A stretch of DNA of 57,500 nucleotides, taken from assembly GCA_021821365.1 (NCBI GenBank), contig JAKACN010000002.1, positions 1 through 57,500 on the forward strand. The letters run 5' to 3'. This DNA comes from Pseudomonadota bacterium (GTDB lineage: Bacteria; Pseudomonadota; Gammaproteobacteria; Burkholderiales; Burkholderiaceae_D). The notes below the pieces were generated by a model, which was given only the letters and a program-made list of their open reading frames with translations, was not told the origin of the DNA and made no database searches. Position 1 is the first letter of the stretch, and each line of letters begins with the position of its first letter. A program made the position numbers and the translations under genes. This document shows positions 1-9,939 of this stretch, in pieces.

Positions 1-254
1 CCATGCACGTCACGCGCAACGGCGAGCAGATTGCCCTGTCGGCGCGCGAATGCGCCGTCTTGACCGACCTGCTGGAACATCGCGGCACGGCACTCTCGCG
101 CGCGCGGCTGGAAGAAAGCCTGTACGGCTGGAACGAGGAAGTGGAAAGCAATGCGGTGGAAGTGCACATCCACAACCTGCGCAAGAAGCTCGGCAACGAC
201 CTCATCAAGACCATCCGCGGCGTCGGCTACCTGATCCGGAAGGACACGCCATGA
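1..254 (+). CDS. OmpR/PhoB-family response regulator, C-terminal winged-helix domain (5' end outside window)
   Basis: Translation ...LSARECAVLTDLLEHRGTALSRARLEESLYGWNEEVESNAVEVHIHNLRKKLGNDLIKTIRGVGYLI is a typical OmpR-type DNA-binding domain; overlaps the start of the downstream kinase. Confidence 0.93.
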   Translation, partial: MHVTRNGEQIALSARECAVLTDLLEHRGTALSRARLEESLYGWNEEVESNAVEVHIHNLRKKLGNDLIKTIRGVGYLIRKDTP

Positions 255-1612
255 AACCGTTCTCGATACGGCGCCGCCTGGTCGCGCTGCTGCTCGGCAG
301 CCTGGTGGCGGTATGGGCGGCGATGATGACCTACGGGTATATCGAGTTGCGCGAGGAAGTCGGCGAGCAGGCGGATGCGCGCATGGAGCAAAGCGCGCGC
401 ACGCTGCTCCTGCTCGACCTCAAGCGCCTGCATGCGCTGGTGGGCCTGGACGACGGTCACGAAGACGGCCATGAAAACGAGCACCGCGGCGAACACGACG
501 ACAACCATGCGGAGTATGTCGACTTCCAGGTGTGGGGCAGCGACGGCACGTTGCTGCTGCACGCGCCGGGCGCACCCGAAGCCGGCTACGACCCGCGCAT
601 CGGCCACGGCTGGATCGCCGCCGGCGACAGCGAGTGGCGCACCTTCGCCTTGCGCGATCCGAAACGGGGCTACCAGGTGCGGGTCTTCGAAACTGCGCAC
701 GCGCGCAACCGCCTGGTCAACAAGCTGGCCTTCCGCATGGCGCAAATGTTGCTGCTGGCGTTGCCGGTGCTCGCGCTGCTGGCCTGGCTCAGCATCCGGC
801 GCGGACTGGCGCCGCTGACGACCGTATCGCACGCCATTGGTTCGCGCAGCGCGGACAATCTGCAGCCGCTCGACCTGGCAAGCGTGCCGGACGAAGTGCA
901 ACCGCTGGTCGATGCATTGAACAAATTGCTCGAACGCTTGTCGGAATCCATCGACAGGGAGCGCTCATTCACCGCCGATGCCGCCCATGAACTGAGAACG
1001 CCGCTGGCTGCGATCAAGGTGCAGGCCGAGGTCGCACTGGCTGCCGACGAGGAAGACCAGCGACGTCATGCGATCCAGCAGGTCATCGCCGGCGTCCAAC
1101 GCACGACTTACCTTGCGCAGCAATTGCTGCTGCTGGCACGGCTCGATCATGTCGATGCGGAGCCATTGCAGGTGGTGGACCTTGGCCATGTCGCCGCCGG
1201 CAGTGCCGCGCGCTACGCGGATGCCGCCGACGACAAGGGTATCGAACTGGAGGTCGAAGCGCAAGACGATTGCCGCCTGCGGGGCGATCCGTTCGCGCTC
1301 TCCGTCCTGCTCGACAACCTGCTGGACAACGCCATCAAGTATGGCCGCGACGGCGGACGCGCGGTGGTGAAGGTATGGAAGGAACACGGGCAGGTCATGC
1401 TGCGGGTGCAGGATGATGGCCCCGGCGTTCCTGCCGCGGAGCGCTCGCGCCTGACCGACCGCTTCTTCCGCGTCGCCGGAACCGGCGTCGCGGGCAGCGG
1501 ACTCGGCCTGTCCATCGTCGACCGGATCGCAAAACGATATCGCGGCGAGGTACGCGTCGGCGAAGGCCTGGACGGAAAGGGCCTGGGCGTGACGGTTGTT
1601 TTTCCGGTTTGA
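251..1612 (+). CDS. Sensor histidine kinase (two TM segments, His-rich periplasmic loop, HisKA + HATPase_c)
   Basis: Start MKPFSIRRRLVALLLGS; H-box FTADAAHELRTPLAAIKVQAE; N-box LLDNLLDNAIKYG; G-boxes DDGPGVP and GSGLGLSIV; ATG overlaps the stop of the response regulator. Confidence 0.95.
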   Translation: MKPFSIRRRLVALLLGSLVAVWAAMMTYGYIELREEVGEQADARMEQSARTLLLLDLKRLHALVGLDDGHEDGHENEHRGEHDDNHAEYVDFQVWGSDGTLLLHAPGAPEAGYDPRIGHGWIAAGDSEWRTFALRDPKRGYQVRVFETAHARNRLVNKLAFRMAQMLLLALPVLALLAWLSIRRGLAPLTTVSHAIGSRSADNLQPLDLASVPDEVQPLVDALNKLLERLSESIDRERSFTADAAHELRTPLAAIKVQAEVALAADEEDQRRHAIQQVIAGVQRTTYLAQQLLLLARLDHVDAEPLQVVDLGHVAAGSAARYADAADDKGIELEVEAQDDCRLRGDPFALSVLLDNLLDNAIKYGRDGGRAVVKVWKEHGQVMLRVQDDGPGVPAAERSRLTDRFFRVAGTGVAGSGLGLSIVDRIAKRYRGEVRVGEGLDGKGLGVTVVFPV

Positions 1613-1732
1613 AATGTCAATGCCAAAGTGGAAATTCGGTAAAAAAAACAGGCCGCCGAATGATAGGAATTAGGGATGCTTTGTCGGCGCGAATCGTTTA
1701 CAGTGTTCTGAACTCGCGTCTCGAAAGGCCAT

Positions 1733-1762
1733 GCGGCGTTGCGAACCAACGCCGTATTTTTT
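1733..1762 (+). terminator. Hairpin followed by T-tract (Rho-independent terminator candidate)
   Basis: cggcgtt-gcgaacc-aacgccg then tatttttt; lies between the kinase stop (1612) and the next start (1811). Confidence 0.5.
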
Positions 1763-1810
1763 GGGTCTGCCGTACCGTTTTCGTTTGATCGCTTTCGTCG
1801 TTTTTTGCAC

Positions 1811-2569
1811 ATGAAACCCGTTGCACCCGGCACCGTCATCTTCCATCGCTTCCGCGGCTATGGCGTCATCACCTCGGTCAACCTGCTGACCGGCTGGGTG
1901 TCCGCGCGCTTCGGCGATGAAGTGCGCAACCTCGATCTGAACCTGTCGCACGATGAATTGCAGCACGCGGACGGCGAGCCGATCCGCTTCCGCCGCGACC
2001 CGCCCGATCGCATGCCGCATGCGCGTCTGATGGCGATGGTGCGCGAACTGCATCGCGCCGGTTATCAACGCCTGTATCTCTACAGCTGGCCGAAACCCTC
2101 GGGGCTGCACTGGCGCTGGCACCTGTTCACCGGGCGCCGCAACTGGATGGATCGCGCGTGGCGCGAAGGCTGGTACGGCTCCGGCGCGGATTACAACTTC
2201 AATCCGATCCTGGGATGGGGCGACCAGCCAGGCGCGACCGCGCAGGAACTGGTGCGCGCGCTGGCGCAATTCGATCCGCAGGGCCTGGCACTGGCGCTCA
2301 GCCGCGACGAGGACCACACCGCATGGTTCGACCAGATCTGCGAAGCCCTGCTGCCGAATTACGCCTATACGCTCGGCTGGGATTTCCGCGACGGTCCGCT
2401 GCCCGAGCATCTGCCCGTCATTCCCGTGCGCCGCGGCGTGCCGGCCTACGCGGGCCCGCCGCTGCCATGGCCGCCGGGATGGACGCGCATGTGGACCGGC
2501 GGCAGCGCGCTGGTGCGCACGAGCTTCAGGACGGAGCGTGCCGACGCCCAACCCGGCGTCGTTCGTTGA
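1811..2569 (+). CDS. Hypothetical protein with a short beta-rich N-terminal segment (GTVIFHRFRGYGVITSVNLLTGWVSARFGDEVR)
   Basis: ORF in good coding context; alternative in-frame start at 1739; family not recognised. Confidence 0.7.
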   Translation: MKPVAPGTVIFHRFRGYGVITSVNLLTGWVSARFGDEVRNLDLNLSHDELQHADGEPIRFRRDPPDRMPHARLMAMVRELHRAGYQRLYLYSWPKPSGLHWRWHLFTGRRNWMDRAWREGWYGSGADYNFNPILGWGDQPGATAQELVRALAQFDPQGLALALSRDEDHTAWFDQICEALLPNYAYTLGWDFRDGPLPEHLPVIPVRRGVPAYAGPPLPWPPGWTRMWTGGSALVRTSFRTERADAQPGVVR

Positions 2570-2572
2570 CGC

Positions 2573-3745
2573 TCAGCACTTGCATGCAATCTGCGCCATG
2601 CGCCGCCGCTTCAACAGATTCGCGGCGAACAGCGACACGGCTATGGCCGCCGCCATCGGCAAGGCGCCGAAATACGGCAGGTCTGCCGTGCCGTCCGCGC
2701 TGACGATCAGGCCGCCGACCCAGGCGCCGGTCGCCTGGCCGAGGTAGATCGCGGACGAATTCATGGATACCGACGCCGAAGCGAGCTGCGGCGCCATCGA
2801 TACCAGGCGCGCCTGCTGCGCGCTGTTGACCGCGAAACATCCCAATCCCCAGACGAGGATCAGCACGATGGTGACCGGCAGCGAATTGCGCGTGAGCGGC
2901 CACAGCAGGATGGCCGTCAGCATGCAGCCCATCGCCGCCACACCGACACGCACCGGCCCGATGCGGTCCATGAAGCGCGCGCCGAGCACGTTGCCGATCA
3001 CTCCAGTGGTACCGAAGCAGAGGAACAGCAGGCTGATGGTGGTGGCGTTCGCGCCGATGAAATCCTTGAGCAGCAGGGCCATGTAGGAAAACATGGTGAA
3101 CATGCCGAGCGCCTGGATGGCCGTGACCGAAATGGCGAGCAGGAGCGGCCTGTTGGCGAACAGCGCCCTCCATGCCGCGCGGTCCATCGGCGCAATGAAC
3201 AGCTTCGGCGGAATCTGCATCCACACGCCGAGGGCGAACAGTGCAGCCAGCAGTGCGACCAGGCCGAACGTCGGGCGCCAGCCGATATGCGCGCCGAGGT
3301 AGGCACCCATCGGCGTGCCGACCACCGCGGCGATGGACCAGCCGAGGAACACCAGGCTGATCGCCTTGCCGCGCGTCTCGGGCGGCACCATCAGGCCGGC
3401 GGTGGCGGCGGCCTGCGCGGTGAAGAGCGCCGCACCGATGGCGGTGACCATGCGTGCCGCGATCAGCATGCCGTAATCCGGCGCGAAGGCGGCCAGCATG
3501 TGCATCAGCGAATAGAGCAGCAGCGACGCGACCAGCAGCTTGCGGCGATCGATGGCGCTGGTCCAGCTCGCAAGGAAGGGGCCGGTGATGCAGATCGTCA
3601 TGGCGAACGCAGAAATCAGCATACCGACCTTTGCGGGCGCGATCGCAAGGTCGGCGCTCAGCTCATTGAGCATGCCCGGCACGATCATTACGCCGGTGCC
3701 GATGGCAAAGTTGCCGAGTGTCAGTGACCACAGTCTGGTTTGCAT
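2573..3745 (-). CDS. MFS transporter (DHA1/AraJ-like)
   Basis: MQTRLWSLTLGNFAIGTGVMIVPGMLNELSADLAIAPAKVGMLISAFAMTICITGPFLASWTSAIDRRKLL; multiple hydrophobic segments; start placed at 3745 inside the longer ORF. Confidence 0.9.
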   Translation of the reverse strand: MQTRLWSLTLGNFAIGTGVMIVPGMLNELSADLAIAPAKVGMLISAFAMTICITGPFLASWTSAIDRRKLLVASLLLYSLMHMLAAFAPDYGMLIAARMVTAIGAALFTAQAAATAGLMVPPETRGKAISLVFLGWSIAAVVGTPMGAYLGAHIGWRPTFGLVALLAALFALGVWMQIPPKLFIAPMDRAAWRALFANRPLLLAISVTAIQALGMFTMFSYMALLLKDFIGANATTISLLFLCFGTTGVIGNVLGARFMDRIGPVRVGVAAMGCMLTAILLWPLTRNSLPVTIVLILVWGLGCFAVNSAQQARLVSMAPQLASASVSMNSSAIYLGQATGAWVGGLIVSADGTADLPYFGALPMAAAIAVSLFAANLLKRRRMAQIACKC

Positions 3746-3801
3746 GGGAGCTCCGGAAGGGAATGCTCCAGTGTAGCGAAATGCGAACGACCGTGCCGCA
3801 G

Positions 3802-4788
3802 CTACCCAAGTGCTTCCGGATTCAGCACATGCTTCGGCGTGCCGTTGGCGAAGTCGACGATGTTCTGGAACGCGGCGCGGAAATACAGCTCGTAGCTGTC
3901 TTTCTCCACGTAGCCGAGGTGCGGCGTGGCAAGCACCGTGGGAATGCGCAGCAGCGGCGCGTTCGCTGGCAGCGGCTCGCTGTCGAACACATCGAGCGCT
4001 GCGAAGCCGGGCCGGCCGCGCCGAAGCGCCTCTTCCAGCGCGCCGGCCGCCACGAGCTCGGCGCGGCTGGTATTGACGAAGAGGGCGTCGGGCTTCATGC
4101 GCGCCAGATCGTCCGCAGTGACGAGGTCGCGCGTGGCATCGGACAGGCGCAGGTGCAGCGTCAGGACATCCGCTTCTTCGAAAAATCGCTCCCTGGACGG
4201 CGCCGCCTCGAAGCCATGATCGGCCGCCGCCGCGCGGCTGGCATCGCTGCCCCAGACCAGCACCCGCATGCCGAAGGCCTTGCCGTAGCCGGCCACCAGG
4301 CGGCCGATGCGGCCGTAGCCCCAGATGGCGAGCGTGCGCCCCTTCAGCACGCGCCCCGGCGTGTTCAATTCCGGATTGATGGACGCGGTCTGCCATAACC
4401 CGTCCCGCAGGTTGGCCGCGTATTGCGGGATCTTGCGCGAAGCCGCCATGATCAGCGCCCAGGTCAGCTCAGCCGGTGCGGTCGGGTCGCCCACGCCTTC
4501 CACGATGGCAATGCCGCGCTGCGTGGCGGCCGCGACATCGATATGACCGCTGACCTTGCCGGTCTGGGAAATCAGTTTCAGCCTGGGCAACTTGCCGAGC
4601 AGCGGCGCCGGCAGGCGGGTGCGTTCGCGGATCAGCACCAGCGCGTCGAATTCCGCCAGCCGTACCGCGAGCTGGCCAGTCCCCCTGGCACTATTGTTGA
4701 AAATGCGGACTTCGTGGCCGTCGAGCAAGGAAAAACAGTCGAGGTGCCGCACACAGTCCTGATAGTCATCAAGAATCGCAACTTTCAT
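3802..4788 (-). CDS. D-isomer specific 2-hydroxyacid dehydrogenase family protein
   Basis: Rossmann segment GRTLAIWGYGRIGRLVAGYGKAFGM; LFVNTSRAELV; DVFDSEPLP...LATPHLGYV. Confidence 0.92.
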   Translation of the reverse strand: MKVAILDDYQDCVRHLDCFSLLDGHEVRIFNNSARGTGQLAVRLAEFDALVLIRERTRLPAPLLGKLPRLKLISQTGKVSGHIDVAAATQRGIAIVEGVGDPTAPAELTWALIMAASRKIPQYAANLRDGLWQTASINPELNTPGRVLKGRTLAIWGYGRIGRLVAGYGKAFGMRVLVWGSDASRAAAADHGFEAAPSRERFFEEADVLTLHLRLSDATRDLVTADDLARMKPDALFVNTSRAELVAAGALEEALRRGRPGFAALDVFDSEPLPANAPLLRIPTVLATPHLGYVEKDSYELYFRAAFQNIVDFANGTPKHVLNPEALG

Positions 4789-4899
4789 ACGAATTTTTCA
4801 ATCAATGGAGAATTCAGTAAAAAAACGACGATTAACCGGAGGCATCAAAATGGCCTACTACATCGCTCAACAATTACTACTACATTTTCTTCAGAATCA

Positions 4900-4928
4900 T
4901 TGAGTTACGTACATCCGCCGTGTACAAT
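4900..4928 (+). promoter_or_regulatory. Putative sigma70 promoter for pckG
   Basis: TTGAGT - 17 nt - TACAAT, about 200 nt upstream of the pckG ATG. Confidence 0.5.
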
Positions 4929-5136
4929 CGGCGGCTTATTTTCTGCAAATTTCGTAGGATTTTCGAACCCATCGGCCCGAGCATTATTCCCGTTTTCGGG
5001 TAGCGCGGTTACACGAAACCGCCGTCGACAAGACCGCCGTACCGCTAGCCCAAACGGAACTAGCCGAGCCACAAGCTGACGACGATCCTGCCGTGAAGGA
5101 CATGACTGAACTCTTTATTGGCACTGGAGGTAGTTT

Positions 5137-7005
5137 ATGAATCAGCCCGTTATGGGAGGCATCGCGCCATTGAATGCGCCATCTTACGTCAAACAGCGCA
5201 AACTGATCGGCTGGGTCGCGGAAATCGCAGCACTCACCAAGCCGGACCGCATCCACTGGTGCGACGGTTCGCAGGAAGAATACGATCGCCTGTGTGCGGA
5301 GATGGTCGCTGCCGGCACCATGAAAAAGCTGAATGAGGCCAAGCGGCCGAACAGCTACCTCGCATGCTCCGACCCGTCCGACGTGGCGCGCGTCGAAGAC
5401 CGCACCTTCATCTGCTCGGCCAGGCAGGACGACGCCGGCCCGACCAACAACTGGGTCGCCCCGGCCGAGATGCGCATCACCCTCAACGGGCTGTTCGACG
5501 GCTGCATGCGCGGCCGCACCATGTATGTCGTCCCGTTTTCCATGGGCCCGCTCGGCTCGCCGATCGCCCATATCGGCGTCGAACTTTCCGATTCCCCCTA
5601 TGTCGCCGCCAACATGCGCATCATGACGCGCATGGGCAAAGACGTGTACGACGTGCTGGGCGCCCACGGCGAGTTCGTGCCTTGCGTGCACTCCGTCGGC
5701 AAGCCGCTGCAGCCGGGCGAGAAGGACGTCGCCTGGCCGTGCAACGCGACCAAGTACATCGTGCATTATCCCGAAACCCGCGAGATCTGGTCCTTCGGCT
5801 CCGGCTACGGCGGTAACGCGCTGCTCGGCAAGAAGTGCTTCGCGCTGCGCATCGCCTCCAACATGGGCCGCGACCAGGGCTGGCTGGCCGAACACATGCT
5901 GATCCTCGGCGTCGAATCGCCGGAAGGGAAAAAGCATTACGTCGCCGCCGCCTTCCCGTCGGCCTGCGGCAAGACCAATTTCTCGATGATGATTCCGCCG
6001 GCTGCCTTCAAGGGCTGGAAGGTCACCACCATCGGCGACGACATCGCCTGGATCAAGCCGGGTGCGGACGGCCGCCTGTACGCGATCAACCCGGAAGCCG
6101 GCTACTTCGGCGTGGCGCCGGGCACCAACACGGCGACCAACTCCAACTGCATGGCCTCGCTGACGGCGAACACCATCTTCACCAACGTCGCGCTGACCGA
6201 TGACGGCGACGTGTGGTGGGAAGGCATGACCAAGGAGCCGCCGGCGCATGCGATCGACTGGCAGGGCAAGGACTGGACGCCGGAAATCGGCAAGGAAACC
6301 GGCCGCAAGGCAGCCCATCCGAACGCACGCTTCACCGTGACCGCGACCCAGAACCCGGTGATCGATCCGGCCTGGGACGACCCGGACGGCGTGCCGATCT
6401 CGGCCTTCATCTTCGGCGGCCGCCGCTCGACGACGGTACCGCTGGTGACCGAAGCCCGCAACTGGGTGGAAGGCGTCTACATGGCCGCGACCATGGGCTC
6501 CGAAACCACTGCGGCCGCAGCCGGCCAGCAGGGCGTGGTGCGCCGCGATCCGTTCGCGATGCTGCCGTTCACCGGCTACAACATGAGCGACTACTTCCAG
6601 CACTGGCTCGACATGGGCAAGAAGATCGCCGCCGCATCTGGCAAAGGCGCGGCGGAGCTGCCGAAGATCTACTGCGTCAACTGGTTCCGCACCGATGAGA
6701 ACGGCAAGTTCGTGTGGCCGGGCTTCGGCGACAACATGCGCGTGCTGAAGTGGATGCTGGACCGCATGGCAGGCACCGCGGGCGGCGTCGAGAACGTCTT
6801 CGGCATCACGCCGCGTTACGACGATCTGACCTGGGACGGCCTCGACTTCACGCTGGAGCAGTTCAACACGATCACTTCGATCGACAAGGCGGCGTGGGAA
6901 GCGGAACTGAAGCTGCATGCCGAACTGTTCGACAAGCTGAAACACCGGCTGCCGAAGGAACTGGATGCGGCCAAGGCGCAGCTCGAGAAGCGCCTGGCGG
7001 CCTGA
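5137..7005 (+). CDS. pckG: Phosphoenolpyruvate carboxykinase (GTP)
   Basis: Motifs [63 protein letters not shown] ggaggt upstream. Confidence 0.97.
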   Translation: MNQPVMGGIAPLNAPSYVKQRKLIGWVAEIAALTKPDRIHWCDGSQEEYDRLCAEMVAAGTMKKLNEAKRPNSYLACSDPSDVARVEDRTFICSARQDDAGPTNNWVAPAEMRITLNGLFDGCMRGRTMYVVPFSMGPLGSPIAHIGVELSDSPYVAANMRIMTRMGKDVYDVLGAHGEFVPCVHSVGKPLQPGEKDVAWPCNATKYIVHYPETREIWSFGSGYGGNALLGKKCFALRIASNMGRDQGWLAEHMLILGVESPEGKKHYVAAAFPSACGKTNFSMMIPPAAFKGWKVTTIGDDIAWIKPGADGRLYAINPEAGYFGVAPGTNTATNSNCMASLTANTIFTNVALTDDGDVWWEGMTKEPPAHAIDWQGKDWTPEIGKETGRKAAHPNARFTVTATQNPVIDPAWDDPDGVPISAFIFGGRRSTTVPLVTEARNWVEGVYMAATMGSETTAAAAGQQGVVRRDPFAMLPFTGYNMSDYFQHWLDMGKKIAAASGKGAAELPKIYCVNWFRTDENGKFVWPGFGDNMRVLKWMLDRMAGTAGGVENVFGITPRYDDLTWDGLDFTLEQFNTITSIDKAAWEAELKLHAELFDKLKHRLPKELDAAKAQLEKRLAA

Positions 7006-7033
7006 CCCGCTCTTCCGCACGGAAAGACCCATG

Positions 7034-7070
7034 AACAGCGCGGCGGGGAAACCCGCCGCGCTGTTTTTTT
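7034..7070 (+). terminator. Rho-independent terminator of pckG
   Basis: Perfect 14-bp stem aacagcgcggcggg/cccgccgcgctgtt with GAAA loop, followed by a T-run. Confidence 0.93.
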
Positions 7071-7350
7071 ATGGTCAAACGGGCTTGAGGCGGAATAGGC
7101 GGCGTCTTGTCCAACTCCGGTGGCGACCATCATGCGCGAAAAGTAAAAAGCATTGCTGTTTTGCTATCGGCGTAACGATTCATTACAAAATAAATCTTGC
7201 CGTACGGCAATATTGTGGGAGAATGGGCGCACTGTCCCGCATCATTACGGCAATTTCCATCCGCGAACTTTCTTGCAGATCCAGCTTGCGAGAAGGAAAG
7301 ACCGGAACCCTTGCGGTTCGATTTTTAACCAACATTCAGTCGGCAAGGAA

Positions 7351-9528
7351 ATGGCTTCCCCCACGTCCGCAGACGCACAGCATCCGGTTCCCGCCGCCAC
7401 GCGGGCCGAGATCCTGCAGGAGCTTGTCGAAATCGGTTCGACTGTCGCCAACGCGCAGATCGAAGGATTTACCAGGCGCCTGTCGGATGCCTTGCTGCGC
7501 GTGTCGCAGGCATGCGTCGACGCCAACGAAGCCAGGCTGCATCTTGATGCGGCCAATCTGCTGCGGCAGAACCGTTATCCGTTCTACTTTGTTCTCTCCT
7601 CGCGCCTGTCCGCCGCGCTGGAGCGCGAGGTGCGGGCGCTCGACAAACCGGATGCGAAAAAGGCCGACACGCCGGGCAGCTTGCCGCCGGACGTGGAGAT
7701 CGACAAGAAGCTGTGCCTGATCAAGGCCAGCCGTTCGATCGAAAGCGAGCATGCCGACCGCTTGAGCGCGCTGAATGTCCGCCTGGCACGCCTGCTCGGC
7801 CAGGAACAGCTGACCAATGCGCACAACCCGTTCCGCCCGCAGGTTTTCCTGTCGGTGATCCACGATGCGTGGTGCGAATTCCATCCGGATCAGGGGTCGC
7901 ACCACCTTGTTTTCCCGCTGCTGCAGCCGAAACTGTCGTTCGACATGGCGCCGATCCTGCATGCGCTGAATGCCGCCCTGGTCAAGCGCGGCATCGTCCC
8001 GATGCTGCTCGAACCGCAGCAGTCCGAGGCCGCCCGGCCATCCGTGCAGGCAGCCGCGCCCGAAGCGCCCGCCGAAGAAGACGACGCGCTCCGGCAGCAG
8101 CTGCGCCGCCTGTTCCCGGCGGAGGAGGCGGTTGCAGCACCCAGGCCCGCCAGCCGTCCGCTGGAAGGCGCGTTCCCGACATTGTTCCAGGAAGAGGCGG
8201 TGCATGCCGCCGCCGCGCGCAACGAATTGCTGGACTACCTGAGCAGCCTGCAGCGGGCCGATGCCGATGCGCGGGCTCCGCTGGTCGGGGTGGATTCGCC
8301 GAAATACATGCCGCTGGCCGACATGCAGCGCCGCATGCCGCATGGATTAATGTCGCCGGCGGACGAACACACCTTCGAGCTGGTCGGCAAGATCTTCGAT
8401 GCCCTGTTCGAGAACCGGAACATTCCGGACCAGATGAAGGAGCTGATCGGCTCGCTCCAGGTGCCTGCCGTGAAGGCCGCCCTGATCAACAAGGATTTCT
8501 TCTTCAAGGAGTCGTTCCCGGCACGCCGCAGTATCGAACTTCTTGCCAGGATCGGCGTCGGCTGGGATCCGGAGAAAGGCGTCAACGACCCGATCTACCT
8601 GCTCGTCCAGCGCAGCGTGCAGCGCATCCACCAGGAAGCCGATCACCGCATTTCGGTATTCGCCGACGTGGCTGCCAGCCTCGACGCCTTCATCAAGCGC
8701 GACGAGGCCGCCGTCGCGCAGACCCTGTCGGCCTCGATTTCCCATGCCTTGCAGCAGGAGAAGCTGAGCGAAGCAACCAGGGCCGCGAAGCATGAGGTGG
8801 CGCTGCGTATCGGCACCGGCGAGGTCGTCGCCTTCGTGGAGACCTTCCTCGAAGACCGGTGGGTGCCGGTGCTGACGCTGGCCTACACGGTGAAGGACGA
8901 AAAGCCGGAAGCCGTCGAGAGCGCGATCAAGACCATGGACGATCTGTGCTGGAGCGTCAAGCCGAAGATCACGATGGCCGAGCGCAAGGAACTGCTGGCC
9001 AAGCTGCCGCCGATGCTGGCGATGCTGAACAAGTGGCTCGATCTCATCAAGTGGAACGACGACGAACGCACTCGCTTCTTCGCCGAGCTCGCGCGCTGCC
9101 ATGCCTCGATCGTGCGCGCGCCGCTGGAACTCTCGCCCGAGCGCCAGATGCAGATCGCGCTGCAGGTCGCCAAGCGGGCTGCCGAACGCCGCGTGATGCG
9201 CCAGGCAAGGCAGAAGCCGGAACCGGTGCCGGACGCATTCGACGAACAGGTTGCACGATTGGAACGCGGCGCCTGGGTCGAGTTCAAGCGCCTGAACGGC
9301 GCGACGATGAAGGTCAAGCTGGCCTGGATCAGTCCGCTGCGCAACCTCTATCTCTTTGCCACGCGCGACCGGCACGAAGCCTTGTCGATGCCGGCCGAAG
9401 AGCTGGCGCAGAACCTGCGCCTGCGGCGCGCGCAGATCCTGTCGGTCGAGGGCTTCGTGAATCAAGCCCTGGCAACGGCGCTCGGCGTGAACGAAGCCGG
9501 CAACGAGGGCAACCGGTCTGCGGCATAA
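7351..9528 (+). CDS. DUF1631 family protein
   Basis: Segments ADMQRRMPHGLMSPADEHTFELVGKIFDALFENRNIPDQMKELIGSLQVPAVKAALINKDFFFKESFPARRSIELLARIG match my memory of the DUF1631 family; start could be further upstream in frame. Confidence 0.85.
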   Translation: MASPTSADAQHPVPAATRAEILQELVEIGSTVANAQIEGFTRRLSDALLRVSQACVDANEARLHLDAANLLRQNRYPFYFVLSSRLSAALEREVRALDKPDAKKADTPGSLPPDVEIDKKLCLIKASRSIESEHADRLSALNVRLARLLGQEQLTNAHNPFRPQVFLSVIHDAWCEFHPDQGSHHLVFPLLQPKLSFDMAPILHALNAALVKRGIVPMLLEPQQSEAARPSVQAAAPEAPAEEDDALRQQLRRLFPAEEAVAAPRPASRPLEGAFPTLFQEEAVHAAAARNELLDYLSSLQRADADARAPLVGVDSPKYMPLADMQRRMPHGLMSPADEHTFELVGKIFDALFENRNIPDQMKELIGSLQVPAVKAALINKDFFFKESFPARRSIELLARIGVGWDPEKGVNDPIYLLVQRSVQRIHQEADHRISVFADVAASLDAFIKRDEAAVAQTLSASISHALQQEKLSEATRAAKHEVALRIGTGEVVAFVETFLEDRWVPVLTLAYTVKDEKPEAVESAIKTMDDLCWSVKPKITMAERKELLAKLPPMLAMLNKWLDLIKWNDDERTRFFAELARCHASIVRAPLELSPERQMQIALQVAKRAAERRVMRQARQKPEPVPDAFDEQVARLERGAWVEFKRLNGATMKVKLAWISPLRNLYLFATRDRHEALSMPAEELAQNLRLRRAQILSVEGFVNQALATALGVNEAGNEGNRSAA

Positions 9529-9939
9529 GGTCGTGAACACCTTACAGGCGCCGGCGCACCAAGAAGCGTCGAGATGGATGTGGTCCACGCCGGACGCGAT
9601 GCAAGGCGCCCGGCCCGACGCCATGCGAGCACTGCCAGGGGCGCGCCGCAGCAGCGCGCCGGGTTGGGCCGCGGACACGCATCGTGTTATCTGCACCGGC
9701 ACTTGAGACCATATAAGACCATATCCCTTCGCGTGCGTTCGCACGCCTCCCTTCAGTGCCCGCGCCTTGCCGCCGGCTTCCCCGCCGATGCGCTGACGCA
9801 TCCGGATTCCATTCCTTGCTCCCCGTCAGGCACGTAAAAAATTACGGGCACAAATCCGCGGCAACGTTGTCACATTTCGTAGCAAATTCATCAGACTTCC
9901 AACCACACACTGGGCTCCCGCCCCGGAGTCCGACGGAGC

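Noticed and set aside
4984-7032. 682-aa minus-strand ORF opposite pckG
   Set aside because: Antisense to highly conserved PEPCK motifs; shadow ORF
9731-9746. Palindrome GCGTGCGTTCGCACGC in the 9529-9939 intergenic region
   Set aside because: No T-tract and too short and GC-rich to distinguish from chance; could be weak termination after the DUF1631 gene
9529-9939. Possible gene or ncRNA in the 411-bp gap upstream of the GT4 gene
   Set aside because: No ORF with RBS or recognisable product, no clear tRNA/ncRNA fold by eye; left unannotated
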